From positions 1-26,502 of the forward strand of contig CAAFXL010000383.1 in NCBI GenBank assembly GCA_900767005.1: DNA of 26,502 nucleotides, in the 5' to 3' direction. How positions within the stretch are numbered: position 1 is the first letter of the stretch; each line of letters starts with the position of its first letter. Below the pieces are notes generated by a model, which made no database searches, was not told where the DNA came from, and was given only the letters and a program-made list of their open reading frames with translations. Made by a program: the position numbers and the translations under genes. Source of the DNA: an uncultured Ruminobacter sp. Lineage in GTDB: Bacteria; Pseudomonadota; Gammaproteobacteria; Enterobacterales; Succinivibrionaceae. This document shows positions 7,418-15,165 of this stretch, one piece after another.

Positions 7418-10400
7418 ATGATGAAATTCATTGCACTGGCATTTGTGGTGATTGCGGCGATTGTAGCTGCGTTTACATTCATAGTTGATAATGATTATTT
7501 ATGGATAGTTTGGATTGTTTTAGCATTAATTGTCGTTGCCCTAATGGGCTTTGGTGTTTTTTATTTTCTTAAAAAGAAAAAAGAAAAACAAAATAATTTA
7601 AATGAACAAGAAATATTACTTAAACAAGATAAAGAAATTATCAAACATCTATTTGAATTATCTCTTAAAGAAGTAAAAAACGGTTTTTATAACTTTAAAA
7701 AGCCTCTTTATGTAATGTTTGGTTTTGATAATAAAGAACAAAGCATATTATTAGAACAGAATTCTTTAATCCCAGCTTTAGATGGTGAAACCATAACTAT
7801 TGGTAATGATGATATTACCGCAGAATCTGATTCATACTTTAAATTTTGGCATTCTGACAAGGCTATAGTTATACAGTTAGGTCATAGAATTTTTGATGAT
7901 GAAGGTGCAGATCCTGAATTATTGAATGAATTTTTTTCGATATTATATAAATATAGAGGGCAGCAATCTTGTAATGGCTTAATTTATACTTTAAGTTGTA
8001 AGTTTGTACAAATGGGGGATCATGATTACCACGTTAAAATTATAAATAAAGTTAGAGATGCTATCTTAAATATTAATAATATAGTGAAATTAGATATTCC
8101 TGTTTTTATTACACTTACAAATGCAGATAGTATTGCTGATTTTGTTCCTTTCTACAAAAATTTTGAAGATTATGACGTTGAAAAACCTCTAGGTTTATTT
8201 ATTGAAAATAAAGATAGAAAGCACTTTGACTTTGATGATTATGAAGCAAAATATAAAAATTTTGTGGAATATTTTGCGAAAAAAAGTTTTAAATTTATAA
8301 AAAATATTTCAGAAGAAGAAACTAGAAGTATTTTAAGTTTACCATATCAATTAGGTATATTTTTTAATTTACTAGAAGAAAATATTCGTATTTTTACAAT
8401 TGAAAATAAATTAAAAAAGACGGTTTGGATTAGAGGTTTATTTTTCGTAGTTACTAATCCTATTAAGAATAAATATGACTTATTAGGGCAATTAATTTCT
8501 TATCGAGCAAACTTTAATACCAATGAAGTTATTAATGAACAAGATTTTGAAAAGAAAAGATATTTTGCTAAGAATTTAATCGAGCAAGCGATTATCCCAT
8601 CAGCTTCTATTGTAGGTATTAATATTTCTAAAAAGATTACTAGTATAAATGCATATATTTTTAAAATTGTTTGTGTCTGCTCAATATTAATATCCATTGG
8701 TTGGTTCTACTGTGATAATTGGTTTGATTATGTTGAATTAAGAGAAGAAATTCAAAAAACTGTAGAAAATTATCATAATAGTATAGATCAAATAGATTTT
8801 GAGGATCCTAAATCTCTAGATGGTGTAGTAAGTACCCTTAACAATATTCGTTTATTAACTCAAAAGGTTGATAAAGAATATAAATTCTATAATGTTGTGT
8901 CTTTTGATCAAATTGCAATCAATAATAAATTAAAAAATTTCTATCAAGAACAACTTAATAATGTACTGTTAAAGAAAATTGAACAAATCATTAGAACTTC
9001 CCTATATAGAGAAGATATTCTTGATAATAACGATATGATTTACAATGGTACAGGTTCTTACATGATGTTATATGATAAGAAGATTCTTGACGTAAATTAT
9101 TTTTGGGATTACTTATCGAATAATGTACTACCTTATTATAATTTTGATGAAAATTATAAAACAACATTAAAAATTGAGTTAGAAGATTTATTTAAAACTC
9201 AATATGATAAAACAGAAATTTATAATGACCCTGTTTTATTAAATGCTCTAAATCAAAAAATGAACTCCACTTCTATTGAGGATATGCTTTATGAACTTGT
9301 AAAGCTTAATCCTAAAAATAGTGTAAAGGTTGATGTATCTAAATATTTTGGAAAGAATTTTAATAGTGTATTTAAACTTCCATCAGATTTTGATGGATAT
9401 AAAATTCCTTATATGTATACCAAGGAAGGTTTTTTAACTATTAATTTATTTTCTGATTCTGAAGAGATAAAGAGACTTTTAAAGAACTTAAAATTAATAA
9501 AACCTAATATCGACTTATCTGATGAAAGTATTAGAAAGATTACAGCAAAGGTTCAACAACACTATTATTCAGATTATATTGATTACTGGATGGAACTTAT
9601 TAATAGTATTGAATTAAAAGATTTTAATTCTTATGCTGAAGTATCTAATGCATTAGAAAAATTATCAGCAACACGTGATGGAGCTTTGGAGACTTTTATA
9701 AAATATTTTGTGCAAAATACTTATTTGACTGATGTATATAAAAATCAAGATACTCCAGAAAGTAGTGGTGATGAAAAGGATAAAGATAAAAAAGAAGTAA
9801 TTGAAAAGAAAGAAGATCATCTTGATGGTAGAGTAATTGCATCAGAATTTGTCGATATTTATGATTTCGTTGGGGTTAAATCTGATTTAACTTATACAAC
9901 TGATGCAAGTAAATCATATGGATTATTAATGGAAAAATTAAAGAATTTGAATACAGAGTTCAAAAATCAAAATAAGAACTCTGCTCAAAGAGAACAATCC
10001 ATTTATAAGTTTGTAACTTCAAATTCAACCGAAGCTCATGATTCATTTGATTTATTAGCTGTTTCTAATGAGGATACTCCATTCTTCTTTGAACAGATAA
10101 TTGAAAGATTATATACAATGACTACTTCAGTATTTAATGATATTGCAACTAATTATGTTAGATCTAGTTGGAATAATGTAGTAGTTAATAAATATAATTT
10201 AAATTTAAAAGATAAATTCCCAATAAATATTGAAGCTGAAAAAGATGTAACTATAGCTCATTTTGACGAGTTCTTTAAACCATCTGGTGTGTTTGATGAA
10301 TTTTATGAAAAATATTTAAAATCTTTAATTTTTAAGGATGAAGGTGGGGATTATTTTGTAAAAGGAAATGATATTTTTAGTATTTCAATTCCATCATTTA

Positions 10401-10858
10401 TCTTTGAACAATTAAAGAATAAAGATGAAATTCAAAAGATTTTTTATAAGGAAGGAAAACTATCATTGAAGTTTAAACTTACCCCAAGAAAATTATCTCA
10501 AAATTCAAATTTATTTAAATATAATGATGGTGTTTCAGAATGTATTTATAACCAAGGCCCAAGACAATCTTGTTCGGTATTATGGCCAACGTCAGGAAAT
10601 AATGATGTTGAATTAAGTTTCTTAAATTCAAAAAATTCTTATAGTTATGGAAGAAAATTCCATACCCAGTGGGGGCTTATAAAGGTTATGAATGATAAGA
10701 GATATTCAATTATGATTGATGATTTCTCTAAAGGTAACCAGCAATGGGTATATAAATATGATGATTTTAGTATTTCATATGATGTGGAATTTGATAATCC
10801 TGAAATAAATGTATCACCTTATAAGAGATTATCTGATATTAATATTCATAAATGGTAA
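7418..10858 (+). CDS. tssM: T6SS inner-membrane protein TssM (IcmF family), with degenerate Walker A
   Basis: TssM forms the core of the T6SS envelope channel together with TssL and TssJ. The 1146-residue length is normal. Two N-terminal membrane helices (about 3-25 and 29-52), a cytoplasmic region, a third helix (about 414-432) and a large periplasmic part match the family. In the cytoplasmic NTPase-like domain the P-loop position, clear from the flanking YVMF and ILLEQNSL pattern, reads GFDNKEQS (102-109), so the GxGK[ST] core and its lysine are missing. The periplasmic half has a very charged low-complexity insert (about 778-806, rich in Asp, Lys and Glu). AGG precedes a double ATG; either Met could start. 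The stop overlaps the next gene. Confidence 0.93.
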   Translation: MMKFIALAFVVIAAIVAAFTFIVDNDYLWIVWIVLALIVVALMGFGVFYFLKKKKEKQNNLNEQEILLKQDKEIIKHLFELSLKEVKNGFYNFKKPLYVMFGFDNKEQSILLEQNSLIPALDGETITIGNDDITAESDSYFKFWHSDKAIVIQLGHRIFDDEGADPELLNEFFSILYKYRGQQSCNGLIYTLSCKFVQMGDHDYHVKIINKVRDAILNINNIVKLDIPVFITLTNADSIADFVPFYKNFEDYDVEKPLGLFIENKDRKHFDFDDYEAKYKNFVEYFAKKSFKFIKNISEEETRSILSLPYQLGIFFNLLEENIRIFTIENKLKKTVWIRGLFFVVTNPIKNKYDLLGQLISYRANFNTNEVINEQDFEKKRYFAKNLIEQAIIPSASIVGINISKKITSINAYIFKIVCVCSILISIGWFYCDNWFDYVELREEIQKTVENYHNSIDQIDFEDPKSLDGVVSTLNNIRLLTQKVDKEYKFYNVVSFDQIAINNKLKNFYQEQLNNVLLKKIEQIIRTSLYREDILDNNDMIYNGTGSYMMLYDKKILDVNYFWDYLSNNVLPYYNFDENYKTTLKIELEDLFKTQYDKTEIYNDPVLLNALNQKMNSTSIEDMLYELVKLNPKNSVKVDVSKYFGKNFNSVFKLPSDFDGYKIPYMYTKEGFLTINLFSDSEEIKRLLKNLKLIKPNIDLSDESIRKITAKVQQHYYSDYIDYWMELINSIELKDFNSYAEVSNALEKLSATRDGALETFIKYFVQNTYLTDVYKNQDTPESSGDEKDKDKKEVIEKKEDHLDGRVIASEFVDIYDFVGVKSDLTYTTDASKSYGLLMEKLKNLNTEFKNQNKNSAQREQSIYKFVTSNSTEAHDSFDLLAVSNEDTPFFFEQIIERLYTMTTSVFNDIATNYVRSSWNNVVVNKYNLNLKDKFPINIEAEKDVTIAHFDEFFKPSGVFDEFYEKYLKSLIFKDEGGDYFVKGNDIFSISIPSFIFEQLKNKDEIQKIFYKEGKLSLKFKLTPRKLSQNSNLFKYNDGVSECIYNQGPRQSCSVLWPTSGNNDVELSFLNSKNSYSYGRKFHTQWGLIKVMNDKRYSIMIDDFSKGNQQWVYKYDDFSISYDVEFDNPEINVSPYKRLSDINIHKW

Positions 10859-11412
10859 AAATTTCACATTATCAAATTATAAAAACACTATCACGAAATC
10901 GTGATGGTGTTTTTCTTGTTAAAGATATAAACACTAATCAATTAGCTCTTTTAAAGCATCGAAATATAAAGTTTTTAAAAGCTGAATATGATGCTCTAAT
11001 GCTATGTAAAGGAATTGGCGTCCCTAAAGTTTTAGAATTTAATGAAAAATATGAAATTTTAGTATTAGAGTATGATTCTAAAGCAAAAACATTACTAGAT
11101 TTGCAAGAAGACGATATTCCTTTATTGACTAATATTTTCCCCAAAATTATTGCTAATATTTCAAGGATTCATGATAAAGGATTGGTTCATGGCGATATAA
11201 AGCCATCAAATATATTAATTTCTCAATATTTAATAAAAATTATAGATTTTGGGGCTGCTACAAGATTAAATACAAATTATGAAATGTTAGAACAGTATGA
11301 ATTTACTCCTAAAAAATTAAATAGAAATAATGAAAATGTTTCATTATATATAAATGATTATTTAGCTTTAAAATATTATATGGATATGCGTTTTAATTTA
11401 TATAAAAATTAG
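10852..11412 (+). CDS. Minimal Ser/Thr protein kinase (T6SS Stk/PpkA-like)
   Basis: This is a eukaryotic-like kinase core of only 186 residues. Visible motifs are the ATP lysine K35 ('LALLKH'), the helix-C glutamate E45, the catalytic loop HGDIKPSN at 113-120 (D115, K117, N120) and the metal-binding DFG at 132-134. The glycine-rich loop is hardly recognisable, and after DFG only about 50 residues remain, so the usual C-lobe, transmembrane segment and sensor domains of PpkA are absent. The start ATG overlaps the end of tssM by 7 nt, which implies translational coupling. Its probable substrate is a T6SS component read by the FHA protein. The HGD form of the catalytic loop is also seen in Kae1-associated Bud32-type and RIO-like kinases. 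No partner phosphatase gene is in the window. Confidence 0.8.
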   Translation: MVKISHYQIIKTLSRNRDGVFLVKDINTNQLALLKHRNIKFLKAEYDALMLCKGIGVPKVLEFNEKYEILVLEYDSKAKTLLDLQEDDIPLLTNIFPKIIANISRIHDKGLVHGDIKPSNILISQYLIKIIDFGAATRLNTNYEMLEQYEFTPKKLNRNNENVSLYINDYLALKYYMDMRFNLYKN

Positions 11413-11490
11413 ATTAGAAAGTGAAAAGAATGAAAAAACTTGTGTAATAGCGAGAATTTTATAAAAATTTAATATAATTTTTGTATAAAG

Positions 11491-11520
11491 TTGATTTTGA
11501 TCATAGATATTGATTATAAT
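11491..11520 (+). promoter_or_regulatory. Sigma-70-type promoter of ompA
   Basis: TTGATT at 11491-11496 and a perfect TATAAT at 11515-11520 are separated by 18 nt. Transcription would begin near 11527, giving a leader of about 100 nt before ompA. No terminator is evident between the kinase gene and this promoter, so some read-through from the T6SS operon is possible. Confidence 0.7.
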
Positions 11521-11536
11521 GCACTTGAGATAAGTT

Positions 11537-11563
11537 TTAATGTTTAGTTTGGTTAAACATTAA
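11537..11563 (+). promoter_or_regulatory. 5' leader hairpin of ompA mRNA
   Basis: A perfect 10-bp inverted repeat (TTAATGTTTA / TAAACATTAA, 7-nt loop) lies about 10 nt after the predicted ompA transcription start. There is no T-run after it, so it is not a terminator. Structured 5' ends that slow RNase E decay are well known for enterobacterial ompA mRNAs; the same role here is inference. An operator is the alternative. Confidence 0.5.
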
Positions 11564-11630
11564 GAAAAAGATTTTGTTTTGATTTTATAGTTATTTGATT
11601 ATAAAGATAAATTAAGAAGAAAATAATATT

Positions 11631-12659
11631 ATGAAGAAAACATTACTTTCAATTTTAGCTGTTAGCTGTTTATTTGGTGCTTCATCTCTATACGCTGCAG
11701 AGAGTGGAACTGGTTACGTTGGTGGTAGAATCGGTTTAGGTCACACTGAAACTCAATTACGTAATAGAGTTGCAGGTTTAGATCTTGATGAAAATAATAG
11801 CTTTATTGGCGGTTTATACGCTGGTTATAATTTCACTAACTTCCTAGGTTTAGAATTAGGTTATGATTACCTAGGTGCTTATTCTTATAAGGATAAGGTA
11901 AATACTTATGATTATAAGATTCACGGTGGTCAATTAGCTGCTTTAGTTGGTATTCCATTTAATAAGACTGATGATTTATACTTTAAGCTAGGTGCTTTAG
12001 TATCAACAGTTAAAGATGATACTTATGATGGTTCAGCTACTAAGACTACTCCATTATTAGGTTTAGGTACTAGAGTTTACTTTGGTGACTTAGGTTTCCG
12101 TTTAGAATACCAGTATGCTCCAAATGTTGTTGATAAGAAAGACTTTGGTTATGAACCAGATTTACACACTGTAACTTTAGGTGTTGAATATAAGTTTGGT
12201 TCAGCTGCAGAACCTGCTCCAGAACCAGCTCCTGCACTGGTTGTAGAACCAGAAAAGAAGATTGTTGAACATAACGTTGTTCTAGATTCATCTGCTTTAT
12301 TCGGTTTTGGTAAGAGCACTTTAACAACTGAAGCTAAGGATGTTTTAAATACATTCTCTAAAGATGTAAACTCTTCTAACTTAAAGGATGTTAAGGTTGA
12401 AGTTGCTGGTTACACCGATCGTATCGGTTCAGATAAGTCAAATAAAGAATTATCTCAGAAGAGAGCTGATGCTGTAGCTGATGAATTAAGAAGCAATGGT
12501 TTAAATGCTTCAATCTCTTCTGTAGGTTATGGTGAAGAAAATCCTGTAACTGGAAACAACTGTGACAACGTTAAGGGTAAGAAGAATTTAGTAAACTGTC
12601 TTGCTCCAGATCGTCGTGTTGAAATTAAGGTTTCTGGTACTCAGGCAACTGAAGAATAA
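11631..12659 (+). CDS. ompA: OmpA-family outer membrane porin
   Basis: This 342-residue protein has a signal peptide (1-22, SSLYAA), an N-terminal 8-stranded beta-barrel domain (about 27-192, with alternating aromatic and glycine strands ending 'LGVEYKFG'), a Pro/Ala/Glu hinge (AEPAPEPAPA) and a C-terminal OmpA-like peptidoglycan-binding domain (about 215-338, containing 'VAGYTDRIGSDKSNKELSQKRA'). Two cysteines in the last loop (GNNC ... VNC) match the disulfide pair of E. coli OmpA. It links the outer membrane to the cell wall. Codon use is cleaner than that of its neighbours (frequent GGT, TAC, AAC), which fits a highly expressed gene. It has its own promoter, a long leader and a strong terminator. 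Only a weak purine-rich AAGAAGA ribosome site precedes the ATG. Confidence 0.95.
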   Translation: MKKTLLSILAVSCLFGASSLYAAESGTGYVGGRIGLGHTETQLRNRVAGLDLDENNSFIGGLYAGYNFTNFLGLELGYDYLGAYSYKDKVNTYDYKIHGGQLAALVGIPFNKTDDLYFKLGALVSTVKDDTYDGSATKTTPLLGLGTRVYFGDLGFRLEYQYAPNVVDKKDFGYEPDLHTVTLGVEYKFGSAAEPAPEPAPALVVEPEKKIVEHNVVLDSSALFGFGKSTLTTEAKDVLNTFSKDVNSSNLKDVKVEVAGYTDRIGSDKSNKELSQKRADAVADELRSNGLNASISSVGYGEENPVTGNNCDNVKGKKNLVNCLAPDRRVEIKVSGTQATEE

Positions 12660-12683
12660 TATTAATATTTATTAGTTTTGGTT

Positions 12684-12717
12684 AGGTCTAGAAAATTTGA
12701 TTTTCTAGACCTTTTTT
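12684..12717 (+). terminator. Rho-independent terminator of ompA
   Basis: A perfect 12-bp stem (AGGTCTAGAAAA / TTTTCTAGACCT) with a 5-nt loop is followed by a T-run at 12713-12717. It lies 25 nt after the ompA stop and separates ompA from the next gene. Confidence 0.92.
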
Positions 12718-12734
12718 AATATTGGGAAAAATTA

Positions 12735-13709
12735 ATGCAATATAAGCTTGTTGAAAATACTAAACATCGAAGTATGTTTTTTATTTTGCCTTTTGGTGAA
12801 AATTTTGATAATTTAATTGAACTTCAAAAATCTTTTGCTCGTTTATGTATGCATATTTCATTGGTAACACCTATTTTTGTATTTATGAGCAAGGAGCTCA
12901 TGCCAATATGTTATAACTTATTACCAAAGCATATTACATATAAACAATATGAAGGAAAGTTTGTCTTTTTTTCAGATATTTCTATGGTTTTGATTTCTAA
13001 TCGTATCGATCAAAAACAAGATTATAAAATTTTAAATTTTGATAAAAATGAAAGTGCAATTTCTTTATACCAATGTTTTGTTGATAATTTAGAAAGTAAT
13101 TATCGAATTAATTCTTCAAACATAATTAATATTAATAATATTAAATTTTCGCAAAATGAGTTTTCTGTAAATGATGAAGGTGTAATGTTTATCACTCAAT
13201 CGTTATTAAGTAAAAACTCATTAAATAAAGAAAATTTAATGAAGGTTTTAAAAGATTATGGGGTTAAAGATATTATTGTTTTACCTCAAAAATCTAATGT
13301 TCCATTTGTAAGATTTATTAATAATAATACTTTATTAATCCATAGAGAAATTAATAAAGAGTCACCTTTTTTTAATGAAAATATTAATACTTTAGATTCT
13401 CTAAAAGGGATATTAAAATTATATGATTGGAAGGTGATTTATCTTGATGCCCCAAATTTTGATTATGGAGATAACTTAATAAAAAAAGATCAAACAAATA
13501 CAGAATTAAAATTAATTTCCTATTTAGATTTTATTCCTACAAATGAAAGGGTGATTGTTCCTTTGTTGGATCCTTCTAAAGATAACCAAGTATTAAACAA
13601 TTTTAAAAACATTTTTAAGGATAAAGATGTTTGTGGAGTTGAGTCTTTAGAATTTGCAAAATCAAATTGTTCAATTAGAGATTTTATCTATCCAATAGTA
13701 AGGTCTTAA
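12735..13709 (+). CDS. Degenerate agmatine/peptidyl-arginine deiminase-like protein (probable pseudoenzyme)
   Basis: This 324-residue cytoplasmic protein follows the pentein-fold agmatine deiminase (PAD_porph) pattern along its whole length. 'IELQKSFARLCMHISLVTPIFV' is the usual early helix. 'VNDEGVMFITQSLLSKN' to 'LMKVLKDYGVKDIIVLP' matches the 'GTLLTTEECLL...LGV..VIWLP' core. 'ISYLDFIPTNERVIVPLLD' matches 'SYVNFYI.NG.VIVP.FD', and 'NIFKDKDVCGVESLEFA' matches 'LFPDR.VVGID.REI'. The catalytic elements are not conserved: the W.RD.GP region reads DISMVLISNR (81-90), the EGG region reads SQN, the HVD motif reads FVRF, and the final GGGN.HC region reads AKSNCSIRD, with Cys312 off register. Deiminase activity is therefore doubtful. 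Assignment rests on pattern recall, so the fold is moderately sure and the role unknown. An alternative is a separate unknown family. Confidence 0.6.
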   Translation: MQYKLVENTKHRSMFFILPFGENFDNLIELQKSFARLCMHISLVTPIFVFMSKELMPICYNLLPKHITYKQYEGKFVFFSDISMVLISNRIDQKQDYKILNFDKNESAISLYQCFVDNLESNYRINSSNIININNIKFSQNEFSVNDEGVMFITQSLLSKNSLNKENLMKVLKDYGVKDIIVLPQKSNVPFVRFINNNTLLIHREINKESPFFNENINTLDSLKGILKLYDWKVIYLDAPNFDYGDNLIKKDQTNTELKLISYLDFIPTNERVIVPLLDPSKDNQVLNNFKNIFKDKDVCGVESLEFAKSNCSIRDFIYPIVRS

Positions 13710-13716
13710 ATGTGAA

Positions 13717-13749
13717 TTAAAAAGAGAGGAAAATAAAATTTTCCTCTCT
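13717..13749 (-). terminator. Terminator between the deiminase-like gene and the COG0523 gene
   Basis: An 11-bp perfect stem (AGAGAGGAAAA / TTTTCCTCTCT, 13723-13733 and 13739-13749) is followed on the minus strand by TTTT, so it best ends the minus-strand COG0523 transcript. Because the two genes converge it may also stop the plus-strand transcript, though the T-tail on that side is poor. Confidence 0.8.
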
Positions 13750-13757
13750 AAATTTAA

Positions 13758-14822
13758 TTACTTGAATGATTCATCAATTGGTTTAATCATGGTTTTAAAC
13801 ATATGCTCAATGGTAGGAGCAATGTTTGGTGAACAGATAACTACCATTTCAGAGAATGGTTTATTGCCTTCCCATTCTGCAAGGTTGCTTATCGGATAAC
13901 ATTCACCGCATACACCATGAATTACAAAAGGATATCCTTCACCAAAATCAAATATACCTTTCATACGTAATACTGAACTGCCATATTGTTCATTAACTGC
14001 ATTAAATGCTTGAATAACCGAAATTCGGTTTAGAGGTTTATCAAAGCTAATTGCAATAGTATCATAGTTAGAGTGTGTTGCTAAAACACCTTTTTTAGAG
14101 ATGGATGAACTCTTAACAAGCTTCATTCCTGATGCAAGATTTAAATCTTTACGCTTATTGTTAATCCATGAAAGGATGGTATTTAAATCTTTAGGAGTTT
14201 CAAAAATCTTAAAATCTAGGAATGCATCAATTGGACTATTATCCACACTTGATTCATAAATTGTAGTTGTAGGATTTAATGCAAGAATAGTGTCTTTTAA
14301 TACAGCAATATCATTTTCATTGATTAAATCACATTTACTAATAATAACTTTATCAGCTAGAGCAATTTGCTTAACTGATTCATAATTATTCTTTAGTTCT
14401 TCAGTTGCATTTACACCATCAACTACAGTTACAGTACCTGCAAACTTATAGGCAATATCAAGATCAAGGAAATCAAAAATCATGTTTAATATTGGAGCAG
14501 GATCAGCAATACCAGTTGTTTCAATAATAACTCGATTAAAGTTTAATTCACCACTTTCTTTTTGATCTAGTAAAAAGTGAAGTGTTTGAATTAATCCATC
14601 TTGTAAAGAACAGCAAATACAACCAGAATCAAGTAATACAACAGGATTATCAGTTGAGATTAATTTATCATCAATACCAATTTCACCAACTTCATTAATG
14701 ATTAAAACAGTTCCTTTCATTTTAGGATCTTGAATTACTTTATTTAATAAAGTGGTTTTTCCACTGCCTAAGAATCCTGTAAGAATTTGTAAAAGAATTT
14801 GTTCTCTTTCTTCCATTTTCAT
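13758..14822 (-). CDS. COG0523 (CobW/YjiA/ZNG-type) metallochaperone GTPase
   Basis: This is a G3E-family P-loop GTPase of 354 residues. The Walker A is GFLGSGKT (16-23), the metal-binding CxCC motif is CICC (68-71), and 'ETTGIADPAP' is the family switch region. The SKCD motif (V-I-I-S-K-C-D) is the guanine-specificity element. A C-terminal CobW_C domain (about 240-345) includes an additional pair of cysteines in 'VCGEC'. Such proteins move zinc, cobalt or other metals to target enzymes; the metal cannot be told here. TAGGAT precedes ATG 14822; a second ATG two codons later is also possible. It is 41 nt downstream of the gene for a very acidic small protein, probably in one transcript, and is closed by the terminator at 13717-13749. 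Confidence 0.88.
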   Translation of the reverse strand: MKMEEREQILLQILTGFLGSGKTTLLNKVIQDPKMKGTVLIINEVGEIGIDDKLISTDNPVVLLDSGCICCSLQDGLIQTLHFLLDQKESGELNFNRVIIETTGIADPAPILNMIFDFLDLDIAYKFAGTVTVVDGVNATEELKNNYESVKQIALADKVIISKCDLINENDIAVLKDTILALNPTTTIYESSVDNSPIDAFLDFKIFETPKDLNTILSWINNKRKDLNLASGMKLVKSSSISKKGVLATHSNYDTIAISFDKPLNRISVIQAFNAVNEQYGSSVLRMKGIFDFGEGYPFVIHGVCGECYPISNLAEWEGNKPFSEMVVICSPNIAPTIEHMFKTMIKPIDESFK

Positions 14823-14863
14823 TTATCCTATACTAAAAAATACCTAAAAATCTTTTTTGATGA

Positions 14864-15127
14864 TTATTCATCATCGTCATTTTCAAATGGTGAATAGTCA
14901 AAATCGTCTTTATATCGATATTCATCTGAATCATCGAAGTTGTCACCATTTTCGTCTAATGCATAACCGTTGCTGTCAAAGGTTGTATTTTGATCCCAAT
15001 AACCATTTTCATCAGTGTAATAAAATATTTCTTCATTATCATTAGAATTATCATAATTTTCATCATCATCTTCGATTTCTTTATCATCATATTCTAGATA
15101 TTCTTCATCATACTGATTGCCACTCAT
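14864..15127 (-). CDS. Small, extremely acidic protein of unknown function
   Basis: This 87-residue protein is made largely of Asp, Glu, Asn and Tyr, with no Cys or His and only two Lys and one Arg (KDDFDY, DDKE, YRYK). It contains an internal near-repeat, YYTDENGYWDQN / TFDSNGYALDEN. It is real rather than a composition artefact: a strong AGGAGT ribosome site lies 5-6 nt before the ATG at 15127, and it fills the gap between the lipase and the COG0523 GTPase. I do not recognise a family. It could be a metal-binding buffer or acidic partner of the GTPase, or a general acidic DNA-mimic-like or chaperone-like protein. The plus-strand open frame opposite it (14857-15045) is a His-rich shadow. Confidence 0.72.
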   Translation of the reverse strand: MSGNQYDEEYLEYDDKEIEDDDENYDNSNDNEEIFYYTDENGYWDQNTTFDSNGYALDENGDNFDDSDEYRYKDDFDYSPFENDDDE

Positions 15128-15143
15128 AAAAACTCCTAAGTTA

Positions 15144-15165
15144 AAATAAAATCATGATTTTATTT
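15144..15165. repeat. Perfect 22-bp AT-rich palindrome at the end of the lipase gene
   Basis: AAATAAAATCA is followed directly by its exact complement TGATTTTATTT, overlapping the lipase stop codon (15160-15162) and ending 17 nt upstream of the acidic-protein start. With no T-run behind it on the minus strand it is not a good terminator. It may be an operator or an mRNA-end hairpin, or chance in AT-rich DNA. Confidence 0.4.

Noticed and set aside
11441..11458. A micro-ORF (ATG AAA AAA CTT GTG TAA) after the kinase gene
   Set aside because: Five codons without a convincing ribosome site or attenuator hairpin; a chance ORF in AT-rich intergenic DNA upstream of the ompA promoter.
14857..15045. 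A 62-codon His-rich plus-strand frame that could be read as a metal-binding peptide
   Set aside because: It is the exact complement of Asp/Glu codons of the acidic protein, which has a strong ribosome site; the histidines are only GAT read backwards (ATC/CAT).
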